Assembly: GCF_024331145.1 (NCBI RefSeq)
Contig: NZ_JANDJO010000003.1
Location: 124,001-188,000, forward strand
From: Shimia sp. CNT1-13L.2
GTDB lineage: Bacteria; Pseudomonadota; Alphaproteobacteria; Rhodobacterales; Rhodobacteraceae
Reading direction: 5' to 3'
DNA: 64,000 nucleotides
Under the pieces are notes generated by a model, which saw nothing but the letters and a program-made list of their open reading frames with translations, was not told the DNA's origin and ran no database searches. Made by a program: the position numbers and the translations under genes. Of this stretch, positions 7,883 to 15,890 are shown piece by piece (the stretch's first letter is position 1; every line of letters begins with the position of its first letter).

Positions 7883-9445
7883 ATGAAAACCGTCACGACC
7901 GACCGCATCGTCATCGTCGGTGCCGGCTTGGGAGCGCTTTATGCCGCGCTCAAGCTGGCGCCGCGTCCGGTCGTGATGATTTCCCCTGAACCCCTTGGCG
8001 AAGGCGCATCTTCGGCCTGGGCGCAGGGGGGCGTTGCCGCCGCGATGGACGCCAAGGACAGCCCGCAATCCCACGCCGCCGATACCGAACGCGCCGGGGC
8101 AGGAACGGTTGATCCGGTTGTCGCCGATCTCGTGACCCGTGAGGCGCGGGAATATATCTTCGACCTCACCACTCTTGGCACCCCCTTCGATCGCACGCCC
8201 GATGGCGGCTATGTCCTGAGCCGCGAAGCAGCCCACAGCTTTGCCCGCGTCGTACGCGTCAAAGGCGATCAGGCCGGGGCCGAGATCATGGCCGCACTGA
8301 TCGAACAGGTCCGGGAAACCCCGTCAATTCAGGTGCTTGAAGGCACGATGGCGGTGGATCTCGAAGTGTCCGACGACCGCATCACCGGCGTTGCCATCCA
8401 GAAGTCAGACGAAAATCGCTCGGCCCCCATCATGCTGCGTGGCGCGGCCTTCCTGCTGGCTGGTGGCGGCTCTGGCGGGCTCTATGCCCTGACCACCAAC
8501 CCCCACCGCATTCGTGGACAGGTGATCGGCATGGCCGCCCGCGCAGGAGCCGAAATCTCCGACGCCGAATTTGTCCAGTTCCACCCGACCGCGATGGACG
8601 TCGGCGAGGACCCTGCACCGCTGGCCACCGAGGCCCTGCGCGGGGAGGGGGCGATCCTTATCAACAAGGACGGCCACCGCTTCATGACCGACATCCACGC
8701 CGACGCCGAACTGGCCCCGCGCGACGTGGTGGCCCGCGCGATCTATGCCCAGAAGCAGGCAGGCAATCGCCCCATGCTCGACACCCGCGCGGCGCTGGGC
8801 GAAAAGATCAAGACCCAGTTCCCGTCGGTCGCGGAATACTGTGCCCGCAACGGGATCGACCCCGCGCAAGAGCCGATCCCGGTTGCCCCCGCCGCGCACT
8901 ACCACATGGGCGGCATCACCACCGACACCAAGGGCCGCTCCACGCTGGAAAACCTCTGGGTCTGCGGCGAAGCCTCGAGCACCGGCCTGCACGGGGCCAA
9001 CCGTCTGGCCTCCAACGGCCTTCTCGAAGCCCTTGTTTTCGCACGTGTCTGCGCCCTGAACATCGCCGATAAAGTCTCCTGCAACGAGGCCGCACCGCTG
9101 GACCTCATGTTCGAGGAAGGTGGCGAAGCCCCCGATGCCGAAGCGGTTGCAACCCTGCGCAACACCATGACTGATCTGGTCGGTGTGGTGCGCAACGGTG
9201 ACGACCTGCGCAGGGCGCTGCACACTATCGCGGCCCTCGAAGCGGCCAGCACAAGCCGTGCTTTTCTCAACATGTGCGCCACCGCCACCCTGATCGCCGC
9301 CGCCGCCCTCAAGCGTGAGGAAAGCCGCGGCGCCCACGAGCGGTCTGATTTCCCCGAACCACTGCCCGGACCGGGCAAACGGTCCCGCCTGATGTTGACC
9401 ACCGCGCTCGCCATTCGGGCGCAGGCTTGCAAGGATCTGTCATGA
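7883..9445 (+). CDS. nadB: L-aspartate oxidase
   Basis: NadB oxidises L-aspartate to iminoaspartate with FAD, feeding NadA. The 520-residue protein opens with the FAD-binding motif VGAGLGALYAALKL (about residues 11-24). It then carries GASSAWAQGGVAAA, the active-site region VQFHPTAMD and GEGAILINKDGHRF, and the family marker AAHYHMGGI with its histidine. GLHGANRLASNGLLE and, near the end, SRGAHERSDFP complete the succinate-dehydrogenase/fumarate-reductase flavoprotein fold. The length is normal for the family. The start ATG 7883 lies 7 bases behind nadA. Its last codon overlaps the start of nadC (ATGA at 9442), a sign of translational coupling. Confidence 0.96.
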   Translation: MKTVTTDRIVIVGAGLGALYAALKLAPRPVVMISPEPLGEGASSAWAQGGVAAAMDAKDSPQSHAADTERAGAGTVDPVVADLVTREAREYIFDLTTLGTPFDRTPDGGYVLSREAAHSFARVVRVKGDQAGAEIMAALIEQVRETPSIQVLEGTMAVDLEVSDDRITGVAIQKSDENRSAPIMLRGAAFLLAGGGSGGLYALTTNPHRIRGQVIGMAARAGAEISDAEFVQFHPTAMDVGEDPAPLATEALRGEGAILINKDGHRFMTDIHADAELAPRDVVARAIYAQKQAGNRPMLDTRAALGEKIKTQFPSVAEYCARNGIDPAQEPIPVAPAAHYHMGGITTDTKGRSTLENLWVCGEASSTGLHGANRLASNGLLEALVFARVCALNIADKVSCNEAAPLDLMFEEGGEAPDAEAVATLRNTMTDLVGVVRNGDDLRRALHTIAALEAASTSRAFLNMCATATLIAAAALKREESRGAHERSDFPEPLPGPGKRSRLMLTTALAIRAQACKDLS

Positions 9446-10290
9446 GCTATGCCACCCTCCCTGATCTTGTTCTGGAACCCGTCGTGCGCAACGCGCTGAT
9501 GGAGGATCTTGGCTCCTACGGTGACGTCACCACCCGCGCGGTTATTCCCGCAGGCACCACCTACAATGCCGCCCTGAACGCCCGTGAAGATGCGGTTGTC
9601 TCGGGCATGCAGATCGCGGCCCTGGCGTTCCGCCTTGTCGATCCCACGCTCGACATCACCACCCACATCGCCGACGGCCAGCCCTGCAAAAAGGGCGACG
9701 CGCTGATGACGATTAAAGGTTCTGCGGCCTCGATCCTGTCGGGCGAGCGCGTGGCGCTGAACTTTGCGGGCCGCCTGACCGGCATCGCCACCAAGACCGC
9801 CGGTTTCGTGGCAGAGACCAAGGGCACCAAGACCCGCGTCACCTGTACCCGCAAGACCACCCCGGGCCTGCGCATCGTCGAAAAGCTCGCCGTGTTGCAC
9901 GGTGGCGGCTTCAATCACCGCTACTCGCTCTCTGATGCCATCCTGATCAAGGACAACCACATCGCCGCCGCCGGCGGGGTGAGGGCGGTTCTTGAGGCCA
10001 CCAAAGCCCACGCCAGCCACATGATGGCCGTCGAAATCGAAGTCGACCGCCTTGATCAGCTGGCCGAGGTGCTCGAAGTCGGTGGTGCCTCCGTGGTGCT
10101 GCTGGACAATATGGACAACGACATGCTGCGCGAGGCTGTGGCGATGGTTGACGGTCGCATCCAGACCGAAGCCAGCGGCAATGTCACGCGTGAGCGCATC
10201 GCGTCGATTGCGGCCACGGGCGTCGATTACGTCTCGTCCGGTGCGCTGACCCATTCGGCACGCACCGTCGATCTTGGCCTCGATTTCTGA
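9442..10290 (+). CDS. nadC: Nicotinate-nucleotide diphosphorylase (carboxylating)
   Basis: NadC joins quinolinate and PRPP, with loss of CO2, to nicotinate mononucleotide, completing the pathway begun by NadB and NadA. The protein has 282 residues from ATG 9442. Family signatures are EDLGSYGDVTTRAV near the N-terminus, the barrel segments LNFAGRLTGIATKT and CTRKTTPGLR (substrate-binding Arg/Lys), and HGGGFNHRYSLSDAILIKDNH. The C-terminal phosphate-binding stretch is YVSSGALTHSA. The start overlaps the nadB stop codon by 4 bases. About 130 bases of non-coding sequence follow before the tRNA-Tyr terminator on the other strand. Confidence 0.96.
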   Translation: MSYATLPDLVLEPVVRNALMEDLGSYGDVTTRAVIPAGTTYNAALNAREDAVVSGMQIAALAFRLVDPTLDITTHIADGQPCKKGDALMTIKGSAASILSGERVALNFAGRLTGIATKTAGFVAETKGTKTRVTCTRKTTPGLRIVEKLAVLHGGGFNHRYSLSDAILIKDNHIAAAGGVRAVLEATKAHASHMMAVEIEVDRLDQLAEVLEVGGASVVLLDNMDNDMLREAVAMVDGRIQTEASGNVTRERIASIAATGVDYVSSGALTHSARTVDLGLDF

Positions 10291-10422
10291 TCCCGCGCCC
10301 CGCGAAACCAGACACAGACAGATCACAATTTAATCGCCCGGCGCCACCGTCGGGCCGATCATGCCTGCCGTGCGATCTCGTGACCGCGCGAGGCGAAGTT
10401 CATCGTGCAAAACATTGTTCCG

Positions 10423-10452
10423 AAAACAAAAACAGGCGCTCGAGGCGCCTGT
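10423..10452 (-). terminator. Rho-independent terminator of tRNA-Tyr
   Basis: Stem ACAGGCGC (10432-10439) and GCGCCTGT (10445-10452), 8 bp perfect, with a 5-base loop. Read on the minus strand it is followed by TTTTTGTTTT (10423-10432). It lies 37 bases beyond the 3' end of the tRNA gene. Confidence 0.88.
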
Positions 10453-10488
10453 CTTCGTCAACGTTTACCATGTCATACATGGTAAGAA

Positions 10489-10572
10489 TGGTGGGCGACC
10501 TTGGAATCGAACCAAGCGTGAGTCGCCTCGAGGGAGTTACAGTCCCCTGCCACACCTTGCGGCCTGTCGCCC
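10489..10572 (-). tRNA. tRNA-Tyr (anticodon GUA)
   Basis: An 84-nt class II tRNA on the minus strand. The acceptor stem is GGGCGAC (5' end at 10572) with GTCGCCC (10493-10499), discriminator A at 10492 and encoded CCA at 10489-10491. The anticodon loop holds GTA, complementary to TAC at 10538-10540. The T arm contains GGTTCGATTCC, and the long variable arm typical of bacterial tRNA-Tyr is present. The gene stands alone, with its own promoter and terminator. Confidence 0.96.
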
Positions 10573-10609
10573 ACTTAGCAGTGCCTTGCGGCCCTTGCGT
10601 GAGGGGCTG

Positions 10610-10636
10610 ATTATAGGGCCTTTCAGGGAGCGTCAA
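10610..10636 (-). promoter_or_regulatory. Sigma-70 promoter of tRNA-Tyr
   Basis: On the minus strand, TTGACG (10631-10636) and a perfect TATAAT (10610-10615) are separated by 15 bases. The mature tRNA starts about 38 bases downstream of the -10 box. The short spacer is acceptable for a stable-RNA promoter. Confidence 0.8.
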
Positions 10637-10709
10637 CAAGAAAATCGCTTGCAGTGGCCGCCTTCTGCACGCATTGGTAAAACCTCTAAGAAAACAGCGG
10701 ATCAGAGCG

Positions 10710-11489
10710 ATGAAAAAACCCAAATGGGTCGTTGAAAAGGAACAGGCCAAGCGCAAGGCAGCGGCCGAAACCGTGTGGCTTTTCGGATTGCACGCGGTGC
10801 GCGACGCGCTCCTGAACCCGGCACGCGAGAAACTGCGCCTTGTGGTGACAAAAAACGCCTCGGACAAGCTGGCTGACGCGATTGCCGAGTCGGGAATCAC
10901 GGCCGAAGTCGTCGATTCGCGAAAGTTCAACGTGCCGATCGATCCGCAATCCGTACACCAGGGGGCCGCGCTTGAGGTAAAACCGCTCGATTGGGGCCGT
11001 CTGGTGGATCGCGCCATCGGCACCGAGGACCGCCCCCAGCGTCTCGTGCTGCTGGATCGTGTCACGGATCCGCACAACGTCGGGGCCATCCTGCGCTCGG
11101 CCGAGGTGTTCGGCGCGCTGGCCGTGATCGGCACCCGCCACCATTCCGCCCCCGAAACCGGCGCTCTGGCCAAAACCGCCAGCGGTGCACTCGAGCGGCA
11201 ACCCTACCTGCGCCTGCGCAACCTCTCGGATGCGATCGTTGAACTGCAGCAGATGGGCTATCTCGTGCTTGGCATGGACGGGGAGGCCGAACAGACCATT
11301 GAACAGGCGCTCGAGGGCAAGCTGGACGCCCCTGTCGCGCTTGTGCTTGGTGCCGAAGGTCCGGGCCTGCGCCAGAAGACCAAGGAAACCTGCGACGCGC
11401 TGGTACGGATCGACTTTGCCGGCGGTTTCGGATCGCTCAACGTTTCCAACGCTGCCGCTGTGGCGCTTTACGCATCGCTGCCGCACTAG
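10710..11489 (+). CDS. rlmB: 23S rRNA (guanosine-2'-O)-methyltransferase RlmB-type
   Basis: A SPOUT-class RNA 2'-O-ribose methyltransferase of 259 residues, from ATG 10710. The N-terminal substrate-binding domain (about residues 20-95) starts with VWLFGLHAVRDALLNP. The C-terminal trefoil-knot domain carries the three TrmH/SpoU motifs: DRVTDPHNVGAILRSAEVFG, LVLGAEGPGL and FGSLNVSNAAAVALY. RlmB of other proteobacteria methylates G2251 of 23S rRNA; a tRNA target is the less likely alternative. The gene is divergent from the tRNA-Tyr gene and stands alone. Confidence 0.9.
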   Translation: MKKPKWVVEKEQAKRKAAAETVWLFGLHAVRDALLNPAREKLRLVVTKNASDKLADAIAESGITAEVVDSRKFNVPIDPQSVHQGAALEVKPLDWGRLVDRAIGTEDRPQRLVLLDRVTDPHNVGAILRSAEVFGALAVIGTRHHSAPETGALAKTASGALERQPYLRLRNLSDAIVELQQMGYLVLGMDGEAEQTIEQALEGKLDAPVALVLGAEGPGLRQKTKETCDALVRIDFAGGFGSLNVSNAAAVALYASLPH

Positions 11490-11573
11490 CGGAAAATTTT
11501 GTGCGCAAGGCTCCAAACGGGGCCTTAGCACCCTACATTGGGTCAAACACCGGCACAGACGCGGAGCAGACCT

Positions 11574-11882
11574 ATTCCACACAACGCCAAGATCGCAACC
11601 TGCAACTATTGTGGCACCCGTGCTGCCCTCGTGCTGACCGGCGACACCCGCCACGAGCTGGCCTGCGCCTCCTGTGGCGCGCCGTTGCATGATTTGAAAC
11701 ACCTGCCCGCCGCGCCGAAACGGGAAAAGCCGCGCGAAAAGGTCAAGGTGGTGCATGTGCCGGCCTACCGCGACAAGCCGGAAAAGAAGGCGAAGAAGGT
11801 CAAGAAAACCAAGCGGCGCAAGGGCTGGTCCCAGCGCTTCATGGAAGAGGTCTTTGACGTGGTCGAAGATATCTTTGATTGA
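11574..11882 (+). CDS. Small zinc-ribbon protein, probable ATT start
   Basis: A protein of about 102 residues beginning I/M-P-H-N-A-K. It has a zinc ribbon with two CxxC knuckles (CNYC and CASC, 18 residues apart), then a lysine-rich linker (residues 45-80), and ends in an acidic amphipathic helix (SQRFMEEVFDVVEDIFD). No ATG starts the frame. A TTG at 11538 has no ribosome-binding site, while ATT at 11574 has GGAG at 11563-11566, 7 bases upstream. ATT is a rare but known initiator (infC). The function is unknown; such ribbons bind nucleic acid or other proteins. The gene may be co-transcribed with rlmB, 84 bases upstream. Confidence 0.72.
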   Translation: MPHNAKIATCNYCGTRAALVLTGDTRHELACASCGAPLHDLKHLPAAPKREKPREKVKVVHVPAYRDKPEKKAKKVKKTKRRKGWSQRFMEEVFDVVEDIFD

Positions 11883-11905
11883 CCCGCGACGCCGTTGATC
11901 AATCG

Positions 11906-11934
11906 TTCACAGGTTCTTTACCAGCCCTTTAAAT
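11906..11934 (+). promoter_or_regulatory. Candidate sigma-70 promoter of the structured RNA
   Basis: TTCACA (11906-11911, 5 of 6 match to the -35 consensus) and TTAAAT (11929-11934, 4 of 6) with a 17-base spacer. Transcription would begin near 11941, exactly at the start of the structured element described next. Confidence 0.55.
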
Positions 11935-11940
11935 CTGCGA

Positions 11941-12050
11941 TCTCACCCCTAAATTGAACTGTGAGAGAGGCAGAAACGGAACTTCTGCTTCTCACTTCAC
12001 TGTCCCTCGTTCCGTAACTATGCGCCCAAGGGTCTCCTTGGGCGCTTTTT
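11941..12050 (+). ncRNA. Candidate structured RNA with pseudoknot (sRNA or leader)
   Basis: A non-coding stretch of about 110 bases between a promoter-like sequence and an intrinsic terminator. Hairpin P1 runs from GTGAGA (11961) to TCTCAC (11990-11995), closing on CAGAA/TTCTG. Its 7-base apical loop ACGGAAC (11976-11982) is the exact complement of GTTCCGT at 12009-12015, giving a perfect pseudoknot helix. The 5' end begins with another TCTCAC (11941-11946), identical to the 3' strand of P1, so GTGAGA can pair either way. The terminator follows at 12022. It could be a free sRNA or a regulatory leader of the CoA-binding gene 31 bases downstream. I recognise no known riboswitch consensus. Confidence 0.65.
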
Positions 12051-12051
12051 T
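12022..12051 (+). terminator. Rho-independent terminator
   Basis: A perfect 10-bp stem (GCGCCCAAGG 12022-12031, CCTTGGGCGC 12036-12045) with a 4-base GTCT loop, followed by TTTTTTATT. It ends the structured RNA, just ahead of the CoA-binding protein gene. Confidence 0.93.
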
Positions 12052-12080
12052 ATTCTTCAAAAGACGGCTAGCGTGCCTGC

Positions 12081-12548
12081 ATGAGTTATTCCGACGATCT
12101 TCTGAAATCCGTCCTGACCCGCACCAAATGTGTGGCGGTTGTGGGCGTGTCCATGAATCCGGTGCGCCCGAGCTACTATGTGGCGCGCTACCTTGGTCTC
12201 AAAGGCTACCGCGTGATCCCGGTCAATCCGGGCCATGCGGGCAAGATGCTGTTCGGGGAAACCGTTGTTGCCAGCCTCTCGGAGATCGACGCCCCCGTCG
12301 ACATGGTCGACATCTTCCGCCGCTCAGAGGCCGTGCCACCCATCGTCGACGAGGCGCTGGAGGCCTTTCCAAACCTCAAGACCATCTGGATGCAGATCGG
12401 GGTGGAACACGCCGAGGCGGCGGCAAAGGCCGAAGAGCGCGGGGTCACGGTGATCCAGAACCGTTGTCCCAAGATCGAATACCAGCGCCTGTTCGGAGAG
12501 CTGCGCATGGGTGGTTTCGCAACAGGGGTGATCAGCTCGAAACTGTGA
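12081..12548 (+). CDS. CoA-binding domain protein (YccU type)
   Basis: A 155-residue single Rossmann-fold CoA-binding domain, related to the N-terminal domain of succinyl-CoA synthetase alpha and to E. coli YccU. It has VAVVGVSMNPVRPSYYVARYL near residue 15, then GYRVIPVNPGHAGK, VDMVDIFRRSEAVPPIV and the closing KTIWMQIGVEH and GVTVIQNRCPKIEYQRL. The biochemical role of the family is not established beyond nucleotide or CoA binding. There is no good ribosome-binding site before ATG 12081, and a strong terminator lies 31 bases upstream, so expression may depend on read-through or on a weak promoter between 12052 and 12080. Confidence 0.88.
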   Translation: MSYSDDLLKSVLTRTKCVAVVGVSMNPVRPSYYVARYLGLKGYRVIPVNPGHAGKMLFGETVVASLSEIDAPVDMVDIFRRSEAVPPIVDEALEAFPNLKTIWMQIGVEHAEAAAKAEERGVTVIQNRCPKIEYQRLFGELRMGGFATGVISSKL

Positions 12549-12570
12549 TGGCCGGTTGGTGAGGCGGGCA

Positions 12571-12632
12571 GGGGGCTTTGCCCCCTCTTGGCGTTGCCAA
12601 TTCACCCCCAGGGTATTGGCACCAAGAAGAAA
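12571..12632 (+). repeat. Dispersed hairpin-tail repeat, copy 1
   Basis: Hairpin GGGGGC-TTT-GCCCCC (12571-12585), then after 22 bases ACCCCCAGGGTATTGGCACC and AAGAAGAAA up to the hisE stop codon. The same architecture occurs inverted at 17361-17405 (copy 2). It lies in the gap between two convergent genes and may act as a terminator. Confidence 0.65.
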
Positions 12633-12950
12633 TCAGCCCTTGGGACGGTTGGCCTTTTCCGTGATGCCGCTGGTGCCCTGGCGGCGCGCCAGTTCCGCGA
12701 GCACCTCGTCAAGGCCCACGCCGCGCGATTGCAGCATCACCAGCAGGTGAAACAGCACATCTGCGCTCTCCGAGATCAGCCCCTCGCGGTTGTCCTTGAC
12801 CGCTTCGATGATGGCCTCAACGGCCTCTTCGCCGAATTTCTCGGCGCATTTCTCCGGGCCCTTGGCCAGCAGTTTGGCTGTCCAGCTCGACTCGGGGTCG
12901 GCCTTGGCACGTTCAGCAATGGTTGCGGCGAGATCAGTCAAAGTGTTCAT
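12633..12950 (-). CDS. hisE: Phosphoribosyl-ATP diphosphatase
   Basis: HisE hydrolyses phosphoribosyl-ATP to phosphoribosyl-AMP, the second step of histidine synthesis. It is a separate 105-residue protein, as usual in alphaproteobacteria, not fused to HisI. The MazG-like metal-binding helices are visible in [17 protein letters not shown] and [17 protein letters not shown], which carry the conserved glutamates and aspartate. Its start codon overlaps the hisF stop (12947-12950), so the two are translationally coupled, with hisE last in this part of the his cluster. Confidence 0.95.
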   Translation of the reverse strand: MNTLTDLAATIAERAKADPESSWTAKLLAKGPEKCAEKFGEEAVEAIIEAVKDNREGLISESADVLFHLLVMLQSRGVGLDEVLAELARRQGTSGITEKANRPKG

Positions 12951-13708
12951 TGCAGCCTCATCGGAATGCCGGCATCGACCATGTGCTGTTTGGCTTCCTG
13001 AATGGTGTATTCGCCAAAGTGGAAGATCGACGCTGCCAGCACCGCGCTTGCGCCGCCCTCGGTGACACCGTCGACAAGGTGGTCCAGCGTCCCGACACCG
13101 CCCGAAGCGATCACGGGGACATCGACGGCGTCGGATATCGCCTTGGTCAGGGGCAGGTTGAAGCCCGCCTTGGTGCCGTCGCGGTCCATCGAGGTCAGCA
13201 GGATTTCACCAGCGCCTTTTTCCACCACCAGCTTGGCAAATTCCACGGCGTCGATGCCGGTGGATTTACGTCCGCCGTGGGTGAAGATTTCCCATTTTCC
13301 GGGGCTCACCGTCTTGGCATCGATCGCCACGACAATGCACTGGCTGCCGAATTGCGCGGCGGCCTCGGCGACCACGTCGGGGTTGGCGACGGCGGCAGAG
13401 TTGAAAGAAACCTTGTCGGCGCCGGCAAGCAGCAAGCGGCGCACATCCTGCACCGTGCGCACACCGCCGCCCACTGTCAGCGGTACGAAACACTGTTCGG
13501 CGCAGCGCTGCACCATGTCGATCATCACGCCACGGTTGTCATGGGTCGCGTGAATGTCGAGGAAACAGATTTCATCCGCCCCCGCCGCGTCATAGGCGCG
13601 TGCGGCCTCGACCGGATCACCGGCATCGCGCAGGCCAACAAAGTTCACACCTTTGACCACGCGGCCATCGGCAACATCAAGACAGGGGATCAGACGGGTT
13701 TTCAGCAT
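12947..13708 (-). CDS. hisF: Imidazole glycerol phosphate synthase, cyclase subunit
   Basis: HisF uses ammonia from HisH to convert PRFAR to imidazole glycerol phosphate and AICAR. The 253-residue beta/alpha barrel starts at [20 protein letters not shown] (ATG 13708), where D11 of the family lies in CLDV. Other signatures are [50 protein letters not shown] (second catalytic Asp) and [15 protein letters not shown] longer frame upstream is rejected because the barrel begins at this Met. It overlaps hisE by 4 bases, and the DUF2867 gene ends 63 bases upstream. Confidence 0.97.
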   Translation of the reverse strand: MLKTRLIPCLDVADGRVVKGVNFVGLRDAGDPVEAARAYDAAGADEICFLDIHATHDNRGVMIDMVQRCAEQCFVPLTVGGGVRTVQDVRRLLLAGADKVSFNSAAVANPDVVAEAAAQFGSQCIVVAIDAKTVSPGKWEIFTHGGRKSTGIDAVEFAKLVVEKGAGEILLTSMDRDGTKAGFNLPLTKAISDAVDVPVIASGGVGTLDHLVDGVTEGGASAVLAASIFHFGEYTIQEAKQHMVDAGIPMRLQ

Positions 13709-13771
13709 CACAAGTCCTTTGACCGCAGGCGTATTTGCCTTGTCTCTACTGTGTCGCTTGCAAGGATGCAA

Positions 13772-14227
13772 TCACGCTGCGGCGCGGGCGATGCGACGCA
13801 TTGCATCTCGCACGATCAAAACGTGAAACGGCATGACAACCGCGAGGTAGATATGCCCCATCAGGTTGTTGCGATGCACCCATGTGCCCATATGGATCCG
13901 GCCGTCCTGGCGACGCAGGCAAATCCGGAAATCCAGATGCCTGTCATCGGTGCCAAGGATCAGCTCGTCAGCATCGCTATAGGTCTGGGGAAAGATGGCA
14001 TTTCTGCCGGTGTCCGAGGCCTCGGTCTTGAGGCCGAAGGGCTTCATCAGAACGTTGCGCAACCGCAATAGCCCCGCGGCCCACCCGGGCATGGAAAATG
14101 CGATTGCGGCGGCCTCTTCGGGCGACAGCGGGCTTTGCACCGCATAGCCATCGGTAAAATCACCCGGCGCTACGTGGTGCCACCAATGGGCATCCCTGGG
14201 GATCGGGGTTTTCAGGATATCCGCCAA
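13772..14227 (-). CDS. DUF2867 family protein inside the his cluster
   Basis: A 151-residue protein of the DUF2867 family, function unknown. Recognisable parts are an N-terminal HWWHHVAPGDFTDGYA, a centre with NAIFPQTYSDADELILGTDDRHLDFRI arranged as beta strands, and a hydrophobic segment near the end (GHIYLAVVMPFHVLIVRDAM) that may be a membrane-associated helix. The start is TTG 14227, chosen because AAGGGAGG lies about 7 bases upstream and no ATG fits. It sits between hisA and hisF on the same strand and is probably transcribed with them, though it has no known part in histidine synthesis. Confidence 0.8.
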   Translation of the reverse strand: MADILKTPIPRDAHWWHHVAPGDFTDGYAVQSPLSPEEAAAIAFSMPGWAAGLLRLRNVLMKPFGLKTEASDTGRNAIFPQTYSDADELILGTDDRHLDFRICLRRQDGRIHMGTWVHRNNLMGHIYLAVVMPFHVLIVRDAMRRIARAAA

Positions 14228-14301
14228 ATCGGGGCCTCCCTTGCAGAAAAGGCATTTACCACCTTTCCCACGACCTAAGGACGCCCCGGCCGGCGATCAA
14301 G

Positions 14302-15024
14302 TCATGCTTTCATGACTTTCAGTGCTTCGGTCAAGTCGATCGCCCCGTCATAAAGCGCGCGCCCCGAGATCGCACCGTTCAGCGGCGCACCGCAGGTCTT
14401 GAGATTGCGCAGATCTTCAAGGGACGACACGCCGCCCGAGGCAATCACCGGAATCGAAACCGCATTGGCAAGGTCTGCCGTGGCCTCGACGTTTGGCCCC
14501 TTCATCGCGCCATCGCGCATGATGTCGGTATAGATAATGGCCGCAACCCCCGCATCTTCGAAGGATTTCGCAAGATCGTTCACCATCACGTCGGTTTCTT
14601 CGGCCCAGCCCTTGGTAGCCACCTTGCCGTTGCGCGCATCGATGCCCACGGCGACCTTGCCGGGGAACTCGCGGGCCGCCTCGCGCACCAGATCGGGGTT
14701 TTCCACTGCCACCGTGCCAAGGATGACGCGGGCCAGCCCCTTGTCGATCCAGTTTTCGATGGTCTTCATGTCGCGAATGCCGCCACCCAGCTGAGCGGGC
14801 ACCTTGGTTTGCTTCAGGATCTCTTCAACCGGCGCCGCGTTCACCGGCTCGCCCGCAAAGGCACCGTTCAGGTCAACAAGGTGCAGCCATTCGCAGCCCG
14901 CTTTCACGAACTCCAGCGCCTGCGCAGCAGGGTTCTCGTTGAACACTGTCTCCTGCTCCATGTCACCATGTACGAGACGCACGGCATTTCCGTCTTTGAG
15001 GTCGATGGCGGGATAGAGGATCAT
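14302..15024 (-). CDS. hisA: Phosphoribosylformimino-5-aminoimidazole carboxamide ribotide isomerase
   Basis: HisA performs the Amadori isomerisation of ProFAR to PRFAR, the step before HisF/HisH. The 240-residue barrel begins [20 protein letters not shown] at ATG 15024, where the catalytic Asp of the family is in [21 protein letters not shown] binds phosphate, [14 protein letters not shown] and [14 protein letters not shown] (second catalytic Asp) follow, and [16 protein letters not shown] is the second phosphate site. A frame extension upstream to 15072 has no family similarity. It is on the same strand as DUF2867, hisF and hisE, with a 74-base gap to DUF2867. Confidence 0.97.
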   Translation of the reverse strand: MILYPAIDLKDGNAVRLVHGDMEQETVFNENPAAQALEFVKAGCEWLHLVDLNGAFAGEPVNAAPVEEILKQTKVPAQLGGGIRDMKTIENWIDKGLARVILGTVAVENPDLVREAAREFPGKVAVGIDARNGKVATKGWAEETDVMVNDLAKSFEDAGVAAIIYTDIMRDGAMKGPNVEATADLANAVSIPVIASGGVSSLEDLRNLKTCGAPLNGAISGRALYDGAIDLTEALKVMKA

Positions 15025-15158
15025 GGGGCACCCAGTCTTGCAGATATCATCGCAGGTGCTTTGGCACGGCATCGCCGGAAATGCAACGTGACCCCAAGTC
15101 AGGCTTGATCGAAAATGGCGACTGTCTCAAGATTTTCCCAATCAACGGGAGGAACAAC

Positions 15159-15551
15159 ATGAAAAAGATGGCTCTGGCCACTGCGATGGTCCTGATCGGG
15201 GCAGGGGCTGCCCTTGCCGATCCGGTCTACGGCACCTGGAAAACCACGCCGGATGACAACGGCAACTTCGGCCATATCAAGGTCGCGGCCTGCGGCGCCA
15301 AGATCTGCGGCACGCTGGTCAAATCCTTCGGCCCCGATGGCAAGCCGCTCAACTCGCCCAACAACGGCAAACAGATCATCTGGAACATGGAGAACAAGGG
15401 CGACGGCAACTATGGCGGCGGCAAGGTCTGGTCCCCGGACCGCGATAAGACCTACAACTCCAAGATGGTGCTCAAGGGCAACTCGCTTGGCGTCAAGGGC
15501 TGCGTGCTGGGCATCTGCCGTGACGGTGGCAAGTGGAGCCGCGTTAATTAA
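15159..15551 (+). CDS. DUF2147 family secreted protein
   Basis: A 130-residue exported protein. The start ATG 15159 has CGGGAGG upstream. The signal peptide is MKKMALATAMVLIGAGAALA, with cleavage probable after ALA. The mature part has the DUF2147 pattern: GTWKTTPDDNGNFGHIKVAACGAKICGTLV, then a glycine-rich middle GDGNYGGGKVWSPDRDKTYNSKM, and the closing LGVKGCVLGICRDGGKWSR. Four cysteines may form two disulfides in the periplasm. The family is a small lipocalin-like beta barrel of unknown role. Its end overlaps by 4 bases the convergent WGR gene. It stands alone between the two parts of the his cluster. Confidence 0.88.
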   Translation: MKKMALATAMVLIGAGAALADPVYGTWKTTPDDNGNFGHIKVAACGAKICGTLVKSFGPDGKPLNSPNNGKQIIWNMENKGDGNYGGGKVWSPDRDKTYNSKMVLKGNSLGVKGCVLGICRDGGKWSRVN

Positions 15552-15802
15552 GGGGTGAACAGCCCCATCTGAACCGGGATCACCGCGTATCCCTTCTCCA
15601 GCTTGAGCGCCTTCTGGCGCTCGGCTTCTTTCTGGGCCTCGGAAAACTCGGGCAAATAGGTCCGCTCTTTCTGACCGGTCTTGCCGATCGGCCCCCATTC
15701 CCGCTCAAGACACCAGTCCCCGAACAACGTCTTCGTCACGCGCAGAGCGTAATAGCGCTTCTGGCGTTTCGTGTGGTTGAACTTTTCAAGCCGGATATGC
15801 AA
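15548..15802 (-). CDS. WGR domain protein
   Basis: An 84-residue protein consisting of one WGR domain. This module is named for the W-G-R motif and is found in poly(ADP-ribose) polymerases and in small bacterial proteins thought to bind nucleic acid. Here the core is YYALRVTKTLFGDWCLEREWGPIGKTGQ, with W-G-P-I-G-K in place of the strict WGRIG. The start is TTG 15802, with AAAGGG about 8 bases upstream; no in-frame ATG is available. The gene is convergent with DUF2147 (4-base overlap). The bacterial function is unknown. Confidence 0.82.
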   Translation of the reverse strand: MHIRLEKFNHTKRQKRYYALRVTKTLFGDWCLEREWGPIGKTGQKERTYLPEFSEAQKEAERQKALKLEKGYAVIPVQMGLFTP

Positions 15803-15890
15803 ATCACGCGCCCTTTGTTCACGTCGGGACCCTAGCTATGGCGACATCCCGGCATGAAGTCCATCTTCCAACGCATCGCAAAGCTTCACG

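Noticed and set aside
11941-12050. Known SAM-II, SAM/SAH, speF or serC-type alphaproteobacterial RNA
   Set aside because: I could not align the conserved bases I remember for any of these motifs; only the pseudoknot-type layout is shared with some.
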